64,000 bases of DNA from Malachius bipustulatus (taxonomy: Eukaryota > Arthropoda > Insecta > Coleoptera > Melyridae). The notes beneath the pieces were generated by a model. It saw nothing but the letters and a program-made list of their open reading frames with translations, was not told the origin of the DNA and ran no database searches. Shown here in pieces: positions 13,141-22,905 of this stretch (position 1 is the stretch's first letter; every line of letters begins with the position of its first letter). A program made the translations under genes and the position numbers. Where the stretch lies: positions 4,278,001-4,342,000 of the forward strand of contig OU342631.1 of NCBI GenBank assembly GCA_910589415.1. Reading direction: 5' to 3'.

Positions 13141-13986
13141 GCGTACCTGCGATAAAGTTCTGATTTTATCTACTGGCAATTCCCAAAGATAATAAAACCC
13201 TGCCTGGCTATACGTACGACTAGTTTAGTGTCTACCGAGTCATTTTGAGACACAAAATCGGATAGCATCGACCCCCTTAAGTGGGGCTTTCTCAAAATTT
13301 ATGTAAGAAATTTTCTGGTATTTTTTAGGTAAATTGAAAAGTAATCGTGCCGCAGTCGTAATGGAGAGGATTACAGTTGAACCGTTTACGTGTGAATGTC
13401 GGTCGGTGTTGTATTCAGGAGAGCTGCTATTATTATCCAGCATGAGGGAGATTAGCCCTGTATCCTGTGTAATGATATAGGTACTTGGCTCTGTATGTGT
13501 GTGAGTGTTTGCCTATACAGTCAGGGTGTTTATCCCCGGCAAACGCCTTCTATCTCTCTGGGTCTGCCTACAACCGTTCTCTCTTTCTCTCCTACATTCC
13601 GGGAACCGGGAGCGGTGCTTATTAACCCCCCGCCTCACTCAATTAGCGAGCAAATTATAAACTCGGAAAGAGTTCATGTTAACTTCGGTTAATTGTAATG
13701 AAATTCAAAACTTTGAGCTTGATATTGAGCGCTCTTTGTGCATTAAGAGTGCTCTGGCGAACAGCTTTTATCATAATTTTTGCCGGTGAATCATTAAAAA
13801 AATTTCATGCAAGTGGGAAAATATTTTTTTACATTTCGATTTTAGATGTTGGATCCATTGATGTGATACTTACTATCGACGAAAAAATTAGTGATTGGCC
13901 AAAAATAAACGGAGTAAATTTTTCTTAAAGTCTCCATCTATTAGCAGAGGTTGAAATATATCCTGTATGCATCCAAACATGACGAC

Positions 13987-14474
13987 ATACAAGGTGTCCC
14001 AAAACTCAACGGCATCCCTTGAAGGGCTGATAGGCCAACTCATAACTGACCATCAGAATATCATAAGATGATCTCACTAAAAAATTGTTTATTTTCGAGA
14101 TAATGAGACTTTTATGATTTTTTTACGAAAAAACAAAGCTTTTCAATGGTGCAAAACAAATTAATAATTTCCCTAAAAGGTGCGGCACCCGAATATTTCT
14201 TCGGCACTTTCATTAATGAGGCTATTCAGCATTCGTAACAAAATTAAGAATGTAAGAATATGAAATTTTGTAACTGTGACACTCGAAAAACAGATCGAAG
14301 GTATCGACTTTCACAAAATTCATAAAAGTTTCATTCGACATAAAAAGTTTCGACATAAAATTATGTCGAAAATAATTAATTTTTTACTTAGATCATCTTA
14401 TGATATTCTGGTCAGTCATGAGTTTTTTGGTCAGCCCTTCAAGGGATGACGTTGAGTTTTGGGACACCCTGTAT
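13987..14474. mobile_element. ~490-bp foldback element
   Basis: The left end ATACAAGGTGTCCCAAAACTCAA is answered by TTGAGTTTTGGGACACCCTGTAT on the right. Complementarity continues through CATCCCTTGAAGGGCTGA and TCAGCCCTTCAAGGGATG, and CAGAATATCATAAGATGATC and GATCATCTTATGATATTCTG. Arms are at least 130 bp. It is non-coding. Confidence 0.85.
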
Positions 14475-15118
14475 ACCTAAAACTATCATAAACATGAGTC
14501 TATTATAATCATTTTCCTTTAATAGCGGAGAATTTTTATAAAACTACTAAAATGTTCTTTTCTCTCAGATAAGTGTAATATATCGTTCAATATACCTAAT
14601 CCCTCCATTTATTGATACGTGGAAGTCAGTATATCAAGTCAGTTCACAAAACACACCCCGAAGCATTTTGACTCTAGAAGAGTTTATTGAGCCATGGGCG
14701 AAAGCATTCAGTGACATATTGTCGATTTTGGAACACGGCATATTGGCAAAGTCAGTGTTTGCCTGTTCTATCGATACTTCCGTTCTAGAGACTATTCTCT
14801 CTCCTGAATTTAACAGCTGTAATCTTTACTTTGAAACTATATTAACTTGCTGCTTGATTCACCGTAAATCGGGGAATTTGCTCATCGGTCGTTGTACTTA
14901 TACCGAGAACTTCACAAGGGCTTAACAATATTATAAACATGAAATGTAGTCATTCAACAGGAATCTACAATTTTCTTTCAGCACGCTCTATTATATCCCA
15001 AAATTCTCAAAAATAATTTATGCTTTCAACCCTTACTTCGTAGAATCTCTGCATACTGATGGATGATAAAAATAAAACACTAATGTTTTAAAAAACTCTA
15101 CTGTATACTGATGGACTA

Positions 15119-15177
15119 TTACAAATGTTACACGTGTTTCCCTAGTTTTAAAGTCGCATCTTCAGACATTTATGTAA
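15119..15177 (-). ncRNA. Hammerhead-ribozyme-like motif, left arm
   Basis: On the minus strand: stem I 5' strand TTAC (15177-15174) and AAATGT (15171-15166), core CTGAAGA (15165-15159, fits CUGANGA), a stem II segment, GAAA (15140-15137), a two-base-pair stem III with loop ACGT, predicted cleavage after GTA (15131-15129), then ACATTT and GTAA completing stem I. Stem I is perfect for six base pairs plus four more beyond a two-base bulge. Stem II is damaged in this copy, and one extra T separates the core from stem II, so activity is uncertain. Confidence 0.5.
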
Positions 15178-15213
15178 ATGAATAAAATTATTCATATATC
15201 AATAATTCTATTC

Positions 15214-15275
15214 ATTTATATATTTCTGAAGATGCTATTTTAAAAGTAGCGAAACACTTGTCACATTGATAATAA
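15214..15275 (+). ncRNA. Hammerhead-ribozyme-like motif, right arm
   Basis: Core CTGAAGA (15226-15232), extra T, stem II GCTA...TAGC, GAAA (15251-15254), stem III C-G closing loop ACTT, predicted cleavage after GTC (15260-15262). Here stem II is intact but stem I is degraded, the reverse of the left arm. The two together suggest a common ancestor with both stems. Confidence 0.45.
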
Positions 15276-15702
15276 TATCCATCATTGTACAGTATAATTT
15301 TTTAAAACAGTATAGTGTTTTATTTATCATCAATCAAAAATAATGTTTGCTTCATTTAGAAGTTCTTATAAAATGATATTGTTGATGTTCATGAAATAAA
15401 TGTAAACCTGTGAAATAGCGAATTTCAAATTCTAATGTTGTTACCAGATTCAATTGATAATAATTTGCTAAAGAGTTTATAGCGGAAATAAATACTTTAA
15501 GGACTTTATATGATTTACATGACTTGAAGGTTGTCATAAAAATCGTCTTATGTGTTTATACATGACGTCCCATAATAACGGATACCTACCCATGCAAGGG
15601 TATACAATAGGTAGGTTAGAAAATTTAAAAATAATTGGAAATTCCTAGATCTATAGGGTCTAGACAGCTTCGTTTAGCAGTCAATTTTGGAAATAGGAGT
15701 AA

Positions 15703-15800
15703 GTTGATTCCGGGCTGTTTTGCCGTGGACCATGGAGAATTGCTTCGATTACACCGTAGCAAATCTCGCATGGACCACGGCAAAACAGCCCGGAATCAAC
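15703..15800. repeat. 98-bp near-perfect hairpin
   Basis: GTTGATTCCGGGCTGTTTTG at 15703 is answered exactly by CAAAACAGCCCGGAATCAAC ending at 15800. With the adjoining CCGTGGACCATG / CATGGACCACGG the arms are about 32 bp with one mismatch, around a 30-odd-base loop. The 9-mer AATAGGAGT occurs just outside on both sides (15692-15700, 15810-15818), a possible target duplication set off from the hairpin. Confidence 0.8.
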
Positions 15801-16634
15801 TATGATTTCAATAGGAGTGGATTGTTTACTCAGAGTTTTTGAAGGTCGTCATTGCGAGTTTAACAATAAATTCCAATCCTACGTAGGAAAATACAAAGAA
15901 AAGGGGTCCTCTTATTCATTTTCCATTTTAATGTTTTATTAAAAGTTTTTGTGTTTAGTATAATAGGCTCTAGAAATTAAGCGTTAATTACCAGTTTGTC
16001 GTTTGAAGTATTATCAGACGTTGTCTTCACGGTTCCCTGGTTTTATTTTGGGCTTTTGGAATTTTCTTTTGATTTTTTTTAGTTCATAAATCGAAGTTTT
16101 TCATTGAATATTAATGGAAAAGATAGACTTAGAACCAGCACGATTTTAAAGAGGGGAAAACTGTACCGAACATCATTGACTATAATCATGCAATAAGGAG
16201 GTTTTTTTATTTATGACTTTTAGTTTATTGCACGGTTGCAGAAAAAAATTCACCAGAGATGAATATAGGAAGAAGAGTTCTCTCCCTAGATCAATGATCT
16301 AGTTAGCCTCAGAACCCTTAAAAATTTTTCAATTTATGTAAGTATATTACGGAGAAATGAAGTTAAGCTAAAACGTATTAATACTCTGAAAATGCAGTTG
16401 CCTTTGAAAACCAAAGGCCTGATGTTAAAATCCGAATGAATTTTAATTAACTAAAATGCTTAAATGCATTCGTGATAAGGACTAGACTAGCTTTTAATAT
16501 TTAATACGGTTTTTTTCTATATTTACGTATTAAAATATTACTTACTTAAGTCCGCATCATATGGATAATATTATTTTTCCTTGTCGGTTAAGGGAAATTT
16601 TGAGGTCGCTAATAATTTTTACTCTACAAATGCA
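15801..16634. other. AT-rich intronic DNA, no gene seen
   Basis: Nothing recognisable. Confidence 0.4.
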
Positions 16635-17518
16635 GTCAAATGACATCCACACTAGTTGTCACTTGACTTTTAAAACTGTCAAGGTTGACTGATTTTGCAA
16701 AAATTTAAAATTTATTGCATTACCTAGTTTGAAAATTTTCTAAAATGTTACCGCAAAAAAATTACCGAAAAATCTGTTGAACTGAGCATTTCTGCATGAA
16801 TTTTCAAAAATATCTAAGTTTGCCCAAAATTATTCCCTTATATTAAATTTATCTTTTCAGTGTTTTTTATGTCACATTATTTTTCTAAATACCGCCGTTT
16901 TCTCAGAAAAATAACCAACGTCAGAGAAAGCTATGCTTAAATAAAAGGAAACAAACTTGATGCAAAGTTGATATTATACGTAACTTGTTTAAAAAACAAA
17001 AAATTTGACTTCATTTCGAATTTTTACTAAGTACTTTTACTTAGTTACTACATACATACATAGGTATACCTACCGAACTTTTTCGTTGGCATCGTTATTT
17101 AATTCGGTGTATGTATCTTACTGAGGTAGGTACTAAAGAACCGAAATAAAGTCAACGAAATGTTTAGTTATTTGTCCAATTATATCAACTTTGCATCAAG
17201 TTTGTCCAAATTTTAACATAGCTTGTTTTCTTTGCCGGTTTTTTTATTTTTATAAGCAAACTTTATTTTAAAACAACAACGGGTCACGAAAAAACATTGA
17301 AAAGATGAATATGAAATAAAGGAATAATTTTGTGCAAGTTCAGAAACTTTTTAAAACTCAGAAATGCTCGCAGTTCAACACATTTTTGAAAACATTTTTT
17401 TTACTAAGAAAATTTAAAAAACAACAAACTAATACCTAATTTTGTAAGTTTTGCAAAAATGTGAAATTTGACAGTTATAAAAGTGACGCGACACCTAATG
17501 TGCGTATCATTTGACATC
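16635..17518. mobile_element. Old ~0.88 kb foldback element
   Basis: GTCAAATGACAT at the left and ATCATTTGACATC at the right are the outer ends. Complementary blocks inside include TTTTGCAAAAAT, TTGAACTGAGCATTTCTG / CAGAAATGCTCGCAGTTCAA, AAGCTATG / CATAGCTT and AACTTGATGCAAAGTTGATAT / ATATCAACTTTGCATCAAGTT. Arms are diverged, so this insertion is older than those at 27 or 35 kb. Confidence 0.7.
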
Positions 17519-18527
17519 ATTTTCAAGCAGAAACTATTAACAGAGTCAAAGTTTCCTTTGACTGAGATACTCCAAGCAACAGAGCTCTAAAATCACCACA
17601 TTTTGTCAAAAATAGTAACGAAATGCCGCCAGTGTTATGACAAGCGAAATAGCCCCCAGATCCTAACTGCACTGTTTTATAGTCGAGTTTAATTTTTTTT
17701 TTGTTATTAACCATTAGTGCAAAAAATCGCATATTTTTTTTGTATATTTGTTTATAAAAGAAAAACTGATGGAGCAATGTACCTAAATGGTCTCAACGGA
17801 CGAATTGTAGAGAATTAAAATACGAAGAAAATGTGAGCTGAAACAACGTGATCGGTTCATTATTAAGGGAGATAACATAAAAAAACGAAAAAATAGCTTT
17901 TTTCTTTTTCAAAAATCCGTAATGTCACCAATTTTTGAGTTACGCAGGGTCTTTGCGAGATATAGTCGATATTGATAGGTATTTCCTGTATGCAGAATCC
18001 TCGGCAGAATCAGAAGTTCATCAAACCATATTTTGAGAGAGACTGGATGCTCTGGAGGTCGTCCGATTCGAACGGATTTGGTAAGTGTATTAAACTGTAA
18101 AACTTAAATCTTCGTTTTCCATTTAAATGCTGAAAAATGGGTAAAAATTACGCGCAAGCATAAGCGAAAACGGCCGAGTGCGCGTCAGTGGTTGTGGAGT
18201 AGGGGTAGAACAGCAAATGAGGGTAGGACGCATCAATATAGTAATACAAGCAAGCTGCACGCAAGCAATGAATCGTCAAGTTTGATTATCTATATATAAT
18301 ATCTATATTATAATTAATGAATAAGTTTGGCCGCCAAGAAGTTCCGTGATTTACCCTTCATAGGGGTGGTTTTTGGCCGTTTTATGGGATGCCCCCCCAT
18401 TTACTAGCATCGTATTCAGCATCCTCGAAAACGAGGGGGAGGAGGGCGCTAGTCTCGTTAGGCTCTGAAATCCGAGCACTTTTCGTTTTTTTTTTCCGAG
18501 TCACAGAATCCACTACCATACATACTA

Positions 18528-18692
18528 TTGTCCGTATTCATCAAACTTCAAAATATAACTCTGGGGTTATATTTTTAATTTTCTGACAGCTGATTGGTCT
18601 AATGCTCAAACCCTACGAACGCTACGAATTTTAAACCAATGGCATGTTCTAAAATATAACCCCAGGGGTTATATTTATTGATGAATACGGGC
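18528..18692. mobile_element. MITE with CCCGTATTCATCAA ends
   Basis: GTCCGTATTCATCAA at 18530 faces TTGATGAATACGGGC ending at 18691. Inside the ends, AAAATATAAC and GTTATATTTT extend the pairing. The length is about 165 bp. It lies between the spacer and right arm of the large palindrome, so it inserted later or at the apex. It belongs with 53823-53971 and the remnant near 62800. Confidence 0.75.
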
Positions 18693-19066
18693 CTATATGT
18701 ATTACTTTTTATTACTCTATTTATGCGCTTTCCTCGCATTCGCTGTTCGACCATCATTCCACAACCACTAGAGCACACTCAGCCGTTTTCGCTCATGTTT
18801 GCGCGCAATATTTATCCATTTTTACGCATTTCAATAGAAAATGAAGATTTCCAGATCAAAACCTTCTGATTGCAATTATTATAACGCCAAAACTAATTAA
18901 GAGAAAGCATCTGGGTTCTGCTCACAGGAAGTAAATACCTAGAGATAACGACTATCTCGCAAAGAGCCTGCACTATAATTTAAAAAATGTCAACGTTACA
19001 AATTTTTGAAAAACAGCCATTATTATTATTTTTTGAGTTATCTACTCCCTTATGAATAATGAGCAT

Positions 19067-19316
19067 CACCTATTGATGAACTGCGAAGCACTAGAACGTG
19101 AAAGAAACGATGTTCTGGGTCAACACCAGCTCAACGGGGGGGGGCTTTGCCCGGCCTTGATCCCCTTCAAATCCTGAAATTCCTAAGGAAAGCGGAGTCG
19201 GAGAGACTGCTTCAATGAAGGGAATATACTCCAAAGAAGCAGAGAAGAGGGGGCACAATAGATCTGTAATAGGTCGCAGCGCATGTGACACCCTCAATAT
19301 CAATATCAATATCAAT
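19067..19316 (+). mobile_element. Retroposed insert with 12-bp target duplication
   Basis: This 250-bp block interrupts the right arm of the palindrome. The flanks AATAATGAGCAT (19055-19066) and AATAACGAGCAT (19317-19328) differ by one base and would be the target duplication. The left arm of the palindrome confirms the uninterrupted order. The insert ends with repeated TCAATA units (19295-19316) in the manner of LINE or SINE tails. I infer a 5'-truncated non-LTR retrotransposon or SINE; no protein domain is readable. Confidence 0.65.
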
Positions 19317-19615
19317 AATAACGAGCATATCGGGTTATTTCCGCTCATATTTTTTTCGTATTTCAATTCTCTACAATTATTAGTGTATTGGAACAATTTA
19401 CTTTGCTCTATCAGGTTTTCCTTTATAAGCAAAAAACCACAAAAATGCGATTTTTTGCACTAAATGGTTAATAAAAAAAAAGATAAACTCGAGTAGAAAA
19501 CTGTGCAGTTAGGATTCGGGGGGTGCAGTTAGGATCTGGGGGCTATTCCGCGTGTGATGACACCGGCAAAGTAGTATTCCGTTACTATTTTTGCCAAGAA
19601 CAAATAACCTTTTCG

Positions 19616-20323
19616 TGGTCTAAGACGGAAAAATATTTTTCATATGATACGGATTTTATGTGCCTTTAATTAGCTTTTAAAAGGTATTGATTGAATTCTT
19701 TTGTTCGGTATGAAAAATCCATCAATAAAAAATGAAGTTTATAACTTGTATCTTCTATAATATTATTTTGATGTATCTTATCTTATAACAAAAAGTCTTA
19801 TATAACGAAAATTAATAAGAACACCTTACGTCTCTCTATTTTCTTAAGTGGAATAAAATATTTAAGCATGAAAAATTACCACCCTCAAAAATATTAAGCG
19901 TTATACAACCACCACTACTTCCAAAACTACCTCATAAAAGAAATTTCGAATCTTTTGTTATGCTCTATAGGATACGGATATATTGGTTAAGGAATTTGAA
20001 AATGACGAACAATCTTCTGGGTGCCCGCTTTAGAAGCATTAACTCCTATAAACGAAGTCGTTTAAATTTATGAAGAAAATCCTAATTATTTTTAATGTTG
20101 TACCCTTTGGTATAATTTTGGTACGTAATTATGGAACATAATACTTGGACTAAGACAAGGTCCTTATAAACATATTTTGTCTATGCAATGCAAATTATTA
20201 GGTACTTGAGAAAATTTAATTATAAAGTTATTACTAAAACAGTAGTTACCAAAGTGCTCTAGAAATTTTTATGGTTCAAGAATAGCAGTATAAGTATACA
20301 AAAAATTCGTCCTTATATGATAA
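19616..20323. other. AT-rich intronic DNA next to the exon
   Basis: No repeats or coding sequence recognised other than the donor site at its right edge. Confidence 0.45.
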
Positions 20324-20329
20324 ACTTAC
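20324..20329 (-). promoter_or_regulatory. 5' splice donor of the cadherin exon
   Basis: On the minus strand the exon ends GATGAAT and is followed at once by GTAAGT, a perfect match to the consensus donor. The final T of the exon is the first base of a split codon (phase 1). Confidence 0.88.
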
Positions 20330-20473
20330 ATTCATCGTGATCCTTGGCGGTGACAGTGAGGACGGTATGCTGGATATCTTCATTCTCGTCCACTTCCGCC
20401 TCGTAAAGTGCTTTGTCGAAGTACGGCGGATTGTCATTCTTGTCCGCAATCCCAATGCGGATGAATTTAGTCA
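20330..20473 (-). CDS. CadN: Internal exon of an N-cadherin (CadN-like) gene
   Basis: Read on the minus strand this is one open 144-nt exon of 47 complete codons plus a split codon at each end. Residues 11-17 are DKNDNPP, the calcium-binding linker that ends one extracellular cadherin repeat. Residues 18-48 begin the next repeat, with VDEN at 28-31, the strand VLTVTA at 38-43 and the AxDxDE calcium motif at 43-48. The wording matches what I remember of Drosophila N-cadherin almost residue for residue, which is why I name it CadN; another classical-type insect cadherin is less likely. N-cadherin is a plasma-membrane homophilic adhesion protein used in axon guidance and synaptic targeting. The exon begins and ends in phase 1, so it could be skipped or swapped without a frameshift. 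It is too short to show up as a long open frame, and no neighbouring exon lies in the window. Confidence 0.93.
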
Positions 20474-20490
20474 CTGAAATATTTAACAAA
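20474..20490 (-). promoter_or_regulatory. 3' splice acceptor of the cadherin exon
   Basis: On the minus strand the exon is preceded by an AT-rich run ending in ATTTCAG. The AG is at 20475-20474 and coding starts at 20473 with TG, the last two bases of a valine codon whose first base must come from the preceding exon. Confidence 0.85.
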
Positions 20491-22459
20491 CATTAGACAT
20501 GCCGTCAGATGCACTGCATCATATTAAAACTCATAATACAAGCAAGTTTACTCAATTCTAACACAAACGGCATAGTGTTAGAATATTCACACTAGAAACT
20601 AAAGCTTTAAAGTGATGCTCAGAGTAATGTAACTCTGCATCGAAGAATATATTATATCAAGTCACATGTACATTCTTTTTATGCTCTGTTCTGCTGGAGG
20701 TATTTCGTAAAAGTAAAAACTTTTGCACTTGAAAGACATCTGCCTAAAATAGGTTTTGGTAGTAGGAAATCAGTTGCTAATTTAACAAAGCTGATATTAG
20801 ACGAGACAATTTTAGGGAATCCTGAAGGTTTTGGTCGACGACTAAACACACGTCAAGAGCGATTTTTTTTCTTCCTCTTCAGAGTTAGTTACAATTTCTA
20901 TGCTTTAAAGATAAAGGAGTACTGCAACAGTAGTGCTAGCGGCTAGCGGCGACGCTATTCGTAACCAACAGTTTTTATTGATACATAGGACTCTGATAAA
21001 TCTTTAAGGTCTAAAATTGTGAACTTGCATAACAATAATAACTGATACCAAGAAGCTGCATAAAAGATGCAGACCACACTTTTAGATCTAGCTATGGATG
21101 TGCTTATCTAGAAACTAAGAACAAGTGAACCGTATGTCAAAAGAATTCTTTTTTTTTAAACGACCTCCAATGATTTCAAAGAAAAGCTATTTGCCAGAAT
21201 GGAAAAACAAACTGGAAGAGTTGAAAACAGAAGCAGAGTGAAAGAGGAATATTCAGACACAAGCAGCAGATGTGAGATTACTAATGTAGATGAGTGTGTT
21301 AAACAGAAATGACAGAATAAGTAGTCAGTACATCTGCGGAATAGTGATGATTGGACATATTGTCAATATAAGGTCACATGATTTGGAACGACTAGTATAA
21401 CGAAAGAGCTTGCGAAAAACCGGAGAAATAAGAAACAGCCGGTACAATTTAAGTCTGGGTAAAGCAGGGATGAATAAATCCATGGACGCGTTCAAGTTTC
21501 TGCAGAGCTTGCCATCTACCCCAATGAAAGACGAATTGTCTTATAAACCGGCCAGTCACAAGCACAGGAATTGATCCCATAGAAGTCTGGAATATGTTAA
21601 AGCGGTTGATGTTAAAGAGAGAGAAATCGCAGCTTTGAACTTTATACAAGCTACAAAACATGTACCTATGGTGTAACTGGCTGAACTAAACATTTAAAAC
21701 TTGATTAGGAAGATGCAATGAAGACTTCATCGCCGCAACAGGTGTCAACACTCGTCTAACTTTATGGCTTTATTCAAGGAAGAGCGCATAAGATTAGGGC
21801 GTCTAAAAATAGTCCCGAACACATCGAAAATTTAATTATTTTTAAATGCTTAACAAATAGAGCTTTACAGCAGATAGTTTCAAAAATTAACAAGTCCTCT
21901 TGAATAAAACAAGAGTGAGCTTTAATTAAACTCTCTTCATTTAATGAATTTTAGTTGTGACAAATTTAAATTAATTTAATTTAAACTATTGACCTACTTA
22001 AGGATTACGCAATTAAAAGGGCACACGAAATTTTATTTGTAGGTTTACAAGAGCACTTCACAGATATAAAATATACCTAATAAAATTAACTGCATATCAA
22101 TAAAAATTATAGAAGCCTGAATCCACAAAATTCCACAAATTACTCAATATAAAATACAGAAAAACCTAATAAAAAATCAATAAATTCAAATAATAATACA
22201 ACACCAAATTAGACATAGGTATCATTAAGAATAGTTTATTATTATATGAGCGATTATGAAGCCATTATTCACGAGATGATGATAATCCACGAGCTTTAGC
22301 GAGTGGAATTCTCGTCATCAAATGACAAAAAAAACGAAAAACTAAATGAAAGTAATTTCGCCTGCTTTCCAAAGAATAGAAATCCTCGATGAGAATAAAT
22401 TCCGTCAATTTTGTAAGATAAATAATTTAAAAACCGGCTAGGCACAGATTCAACGAATT
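20491..22459. other. Intronic DNA, possible LINE debris
   Basis: No intact gene. The minus-strand open frame 21449-21661 contains QKLERV, a wording found after the reverse transcriptase in some LINEs, but the rest does not match clearly. Confidence 0.3.
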
Positions 22460-22905
22460 CGTTTTGTTACCTATAAAAAATATAGTGCACGATACAGCCC
22501 AGGCATAATCAAGTTTATACTTGACGAACGACAGAAACAAAGACCTCAAGGCAGTAGCACCGGCAACGTCAGAAACATTTTTTAATACCATTGCGTCATT
22601 CTTCAGAGATCTAAACGTAAGTGATGGGTCGAACCAAACAGTGCGATCTTACTCGCTTTTGGGGCTCTCCAACAGAGCTTTTAATGGAGCAGAGAAATGG
22701 GTCCGACTGGTTGCACAATCAAAACGAAACTACTTGACACTAACCGACGTTCAAACTCAAACCATTAGGCTCGTCAAACATCTTCAGGTTATCAGATAGC
22801 AGACACCCGACACTTGATTGATCGTCAATATCATTAACAAACATTACAAATAAAAAAGGGCCCATCATCAGTACCTAAAATAGTGTCTCTTGAGACACTC
22901 CAAAT
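22460..22905 (-). pseudogene. Decayed non-LTR reverse transcriptase fragment
   Basis: Read on the minus strand, GVSQ (from 22901) is followed after a stop codon by GPFLFVMFVNDI (about 22860-22825). These match the GVPQG...LGPLLF...NDI block of Jockey/CR1-type reverse transcriptases. Next comes LSDNLKMF (about 22800-22777), aligned with the FADD catalytic motif but with the second aspartate replaced. NVG-stop-CQVVSF follows, and at about 22530-22480 FVKYKLDYA, matching the LVRSKLEYA block. Stop codons, frame changes and an internal deletion show it is dead. The plus-strand open frame 22521-22799 is its shadow. The clade assignment is approximate. Confidence 0.75.

Larger units (their letters stand above)
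15060..15333. mobile_element. 274-bp inverted repeat, Penelope-terminus-like
   Basis: GATGATAAAAATAAAACACT at the left is answered by GTGTTTTATTTATCATC at the right. The arms pair throughout, around an AT-rich centre near 15180-15210. Each arm contains, reading outward from the centre, CTGAAGA, a small hairpin, then GAAACAC and GT[A/C]: the layout of a type I hammerhead ribozyme with a two-base-pair stem III. Penelope-like retroelements are known to carry such ribozymes in their terminal repeats, which can lie head to head. I infer a remnant of two such termini; no reverse transcriptase or GIY-YIG coding sequence is nearby. Confidence 0.6.
17590..19615. mobile_element. ~2 kb palindromic element with nested insertions
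   Basis: Left and right halves are reverse complements over long stretches. CAAAAATAGTAACG (17608) pairs with CGTTACTATTTTTG (near 19580). AGCCCCCAGATCCTAACTGCA (17651) pairs with TGCAGTTAGGATCTGGGGGCT (near 19526). CTTTGCGAGATA (17951) pairs with TATCTCGCAAAG (near 18953). GCGAAAACGGC (18163) pairs with GCCGTTTTCGC (near 18781). The unpaired spacer is about 18260-18527. The right arm has an extra 250 bp (19067-19316), and a MITE abuts the spacer. The open frame 19091-19432 (-) lies in the insertion and has no domain. Confidence 0.8.
1..20323 (-). other. Downstream intron of the cadherin gene (partial)
   Basis: Everything to the left of the exon is, in gene orientation, the intron after it. 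It exceeds 20 kb and the next acceptor is not in the window. It contains foldback elements, a tandem array, MITEs and the ribozyme-bearing inverted repeat, listed separately. Confidence 0.75.

Noticed and set aside
19091..19432. 113-codon minus-strand open frame
   Set aside because: It straddles a retroposed insert and a palindrome arm; the hydrophobic isoleucine/leucine run comes from the TCAATA microsatellite tail.
21449..21661. Minus-strand frame with QKLERV, like the region after a LINE reverse transcriptase
   Set aside because: It lies about 1 kb from the reverse transcriptase fossil, and the surrounding residues do not match; too weak to call.
22521..22799. 92-codon plus-strand open frame
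   Set aside because: Antisense shadow of the decayed reverse transcriptase on the minus strand.
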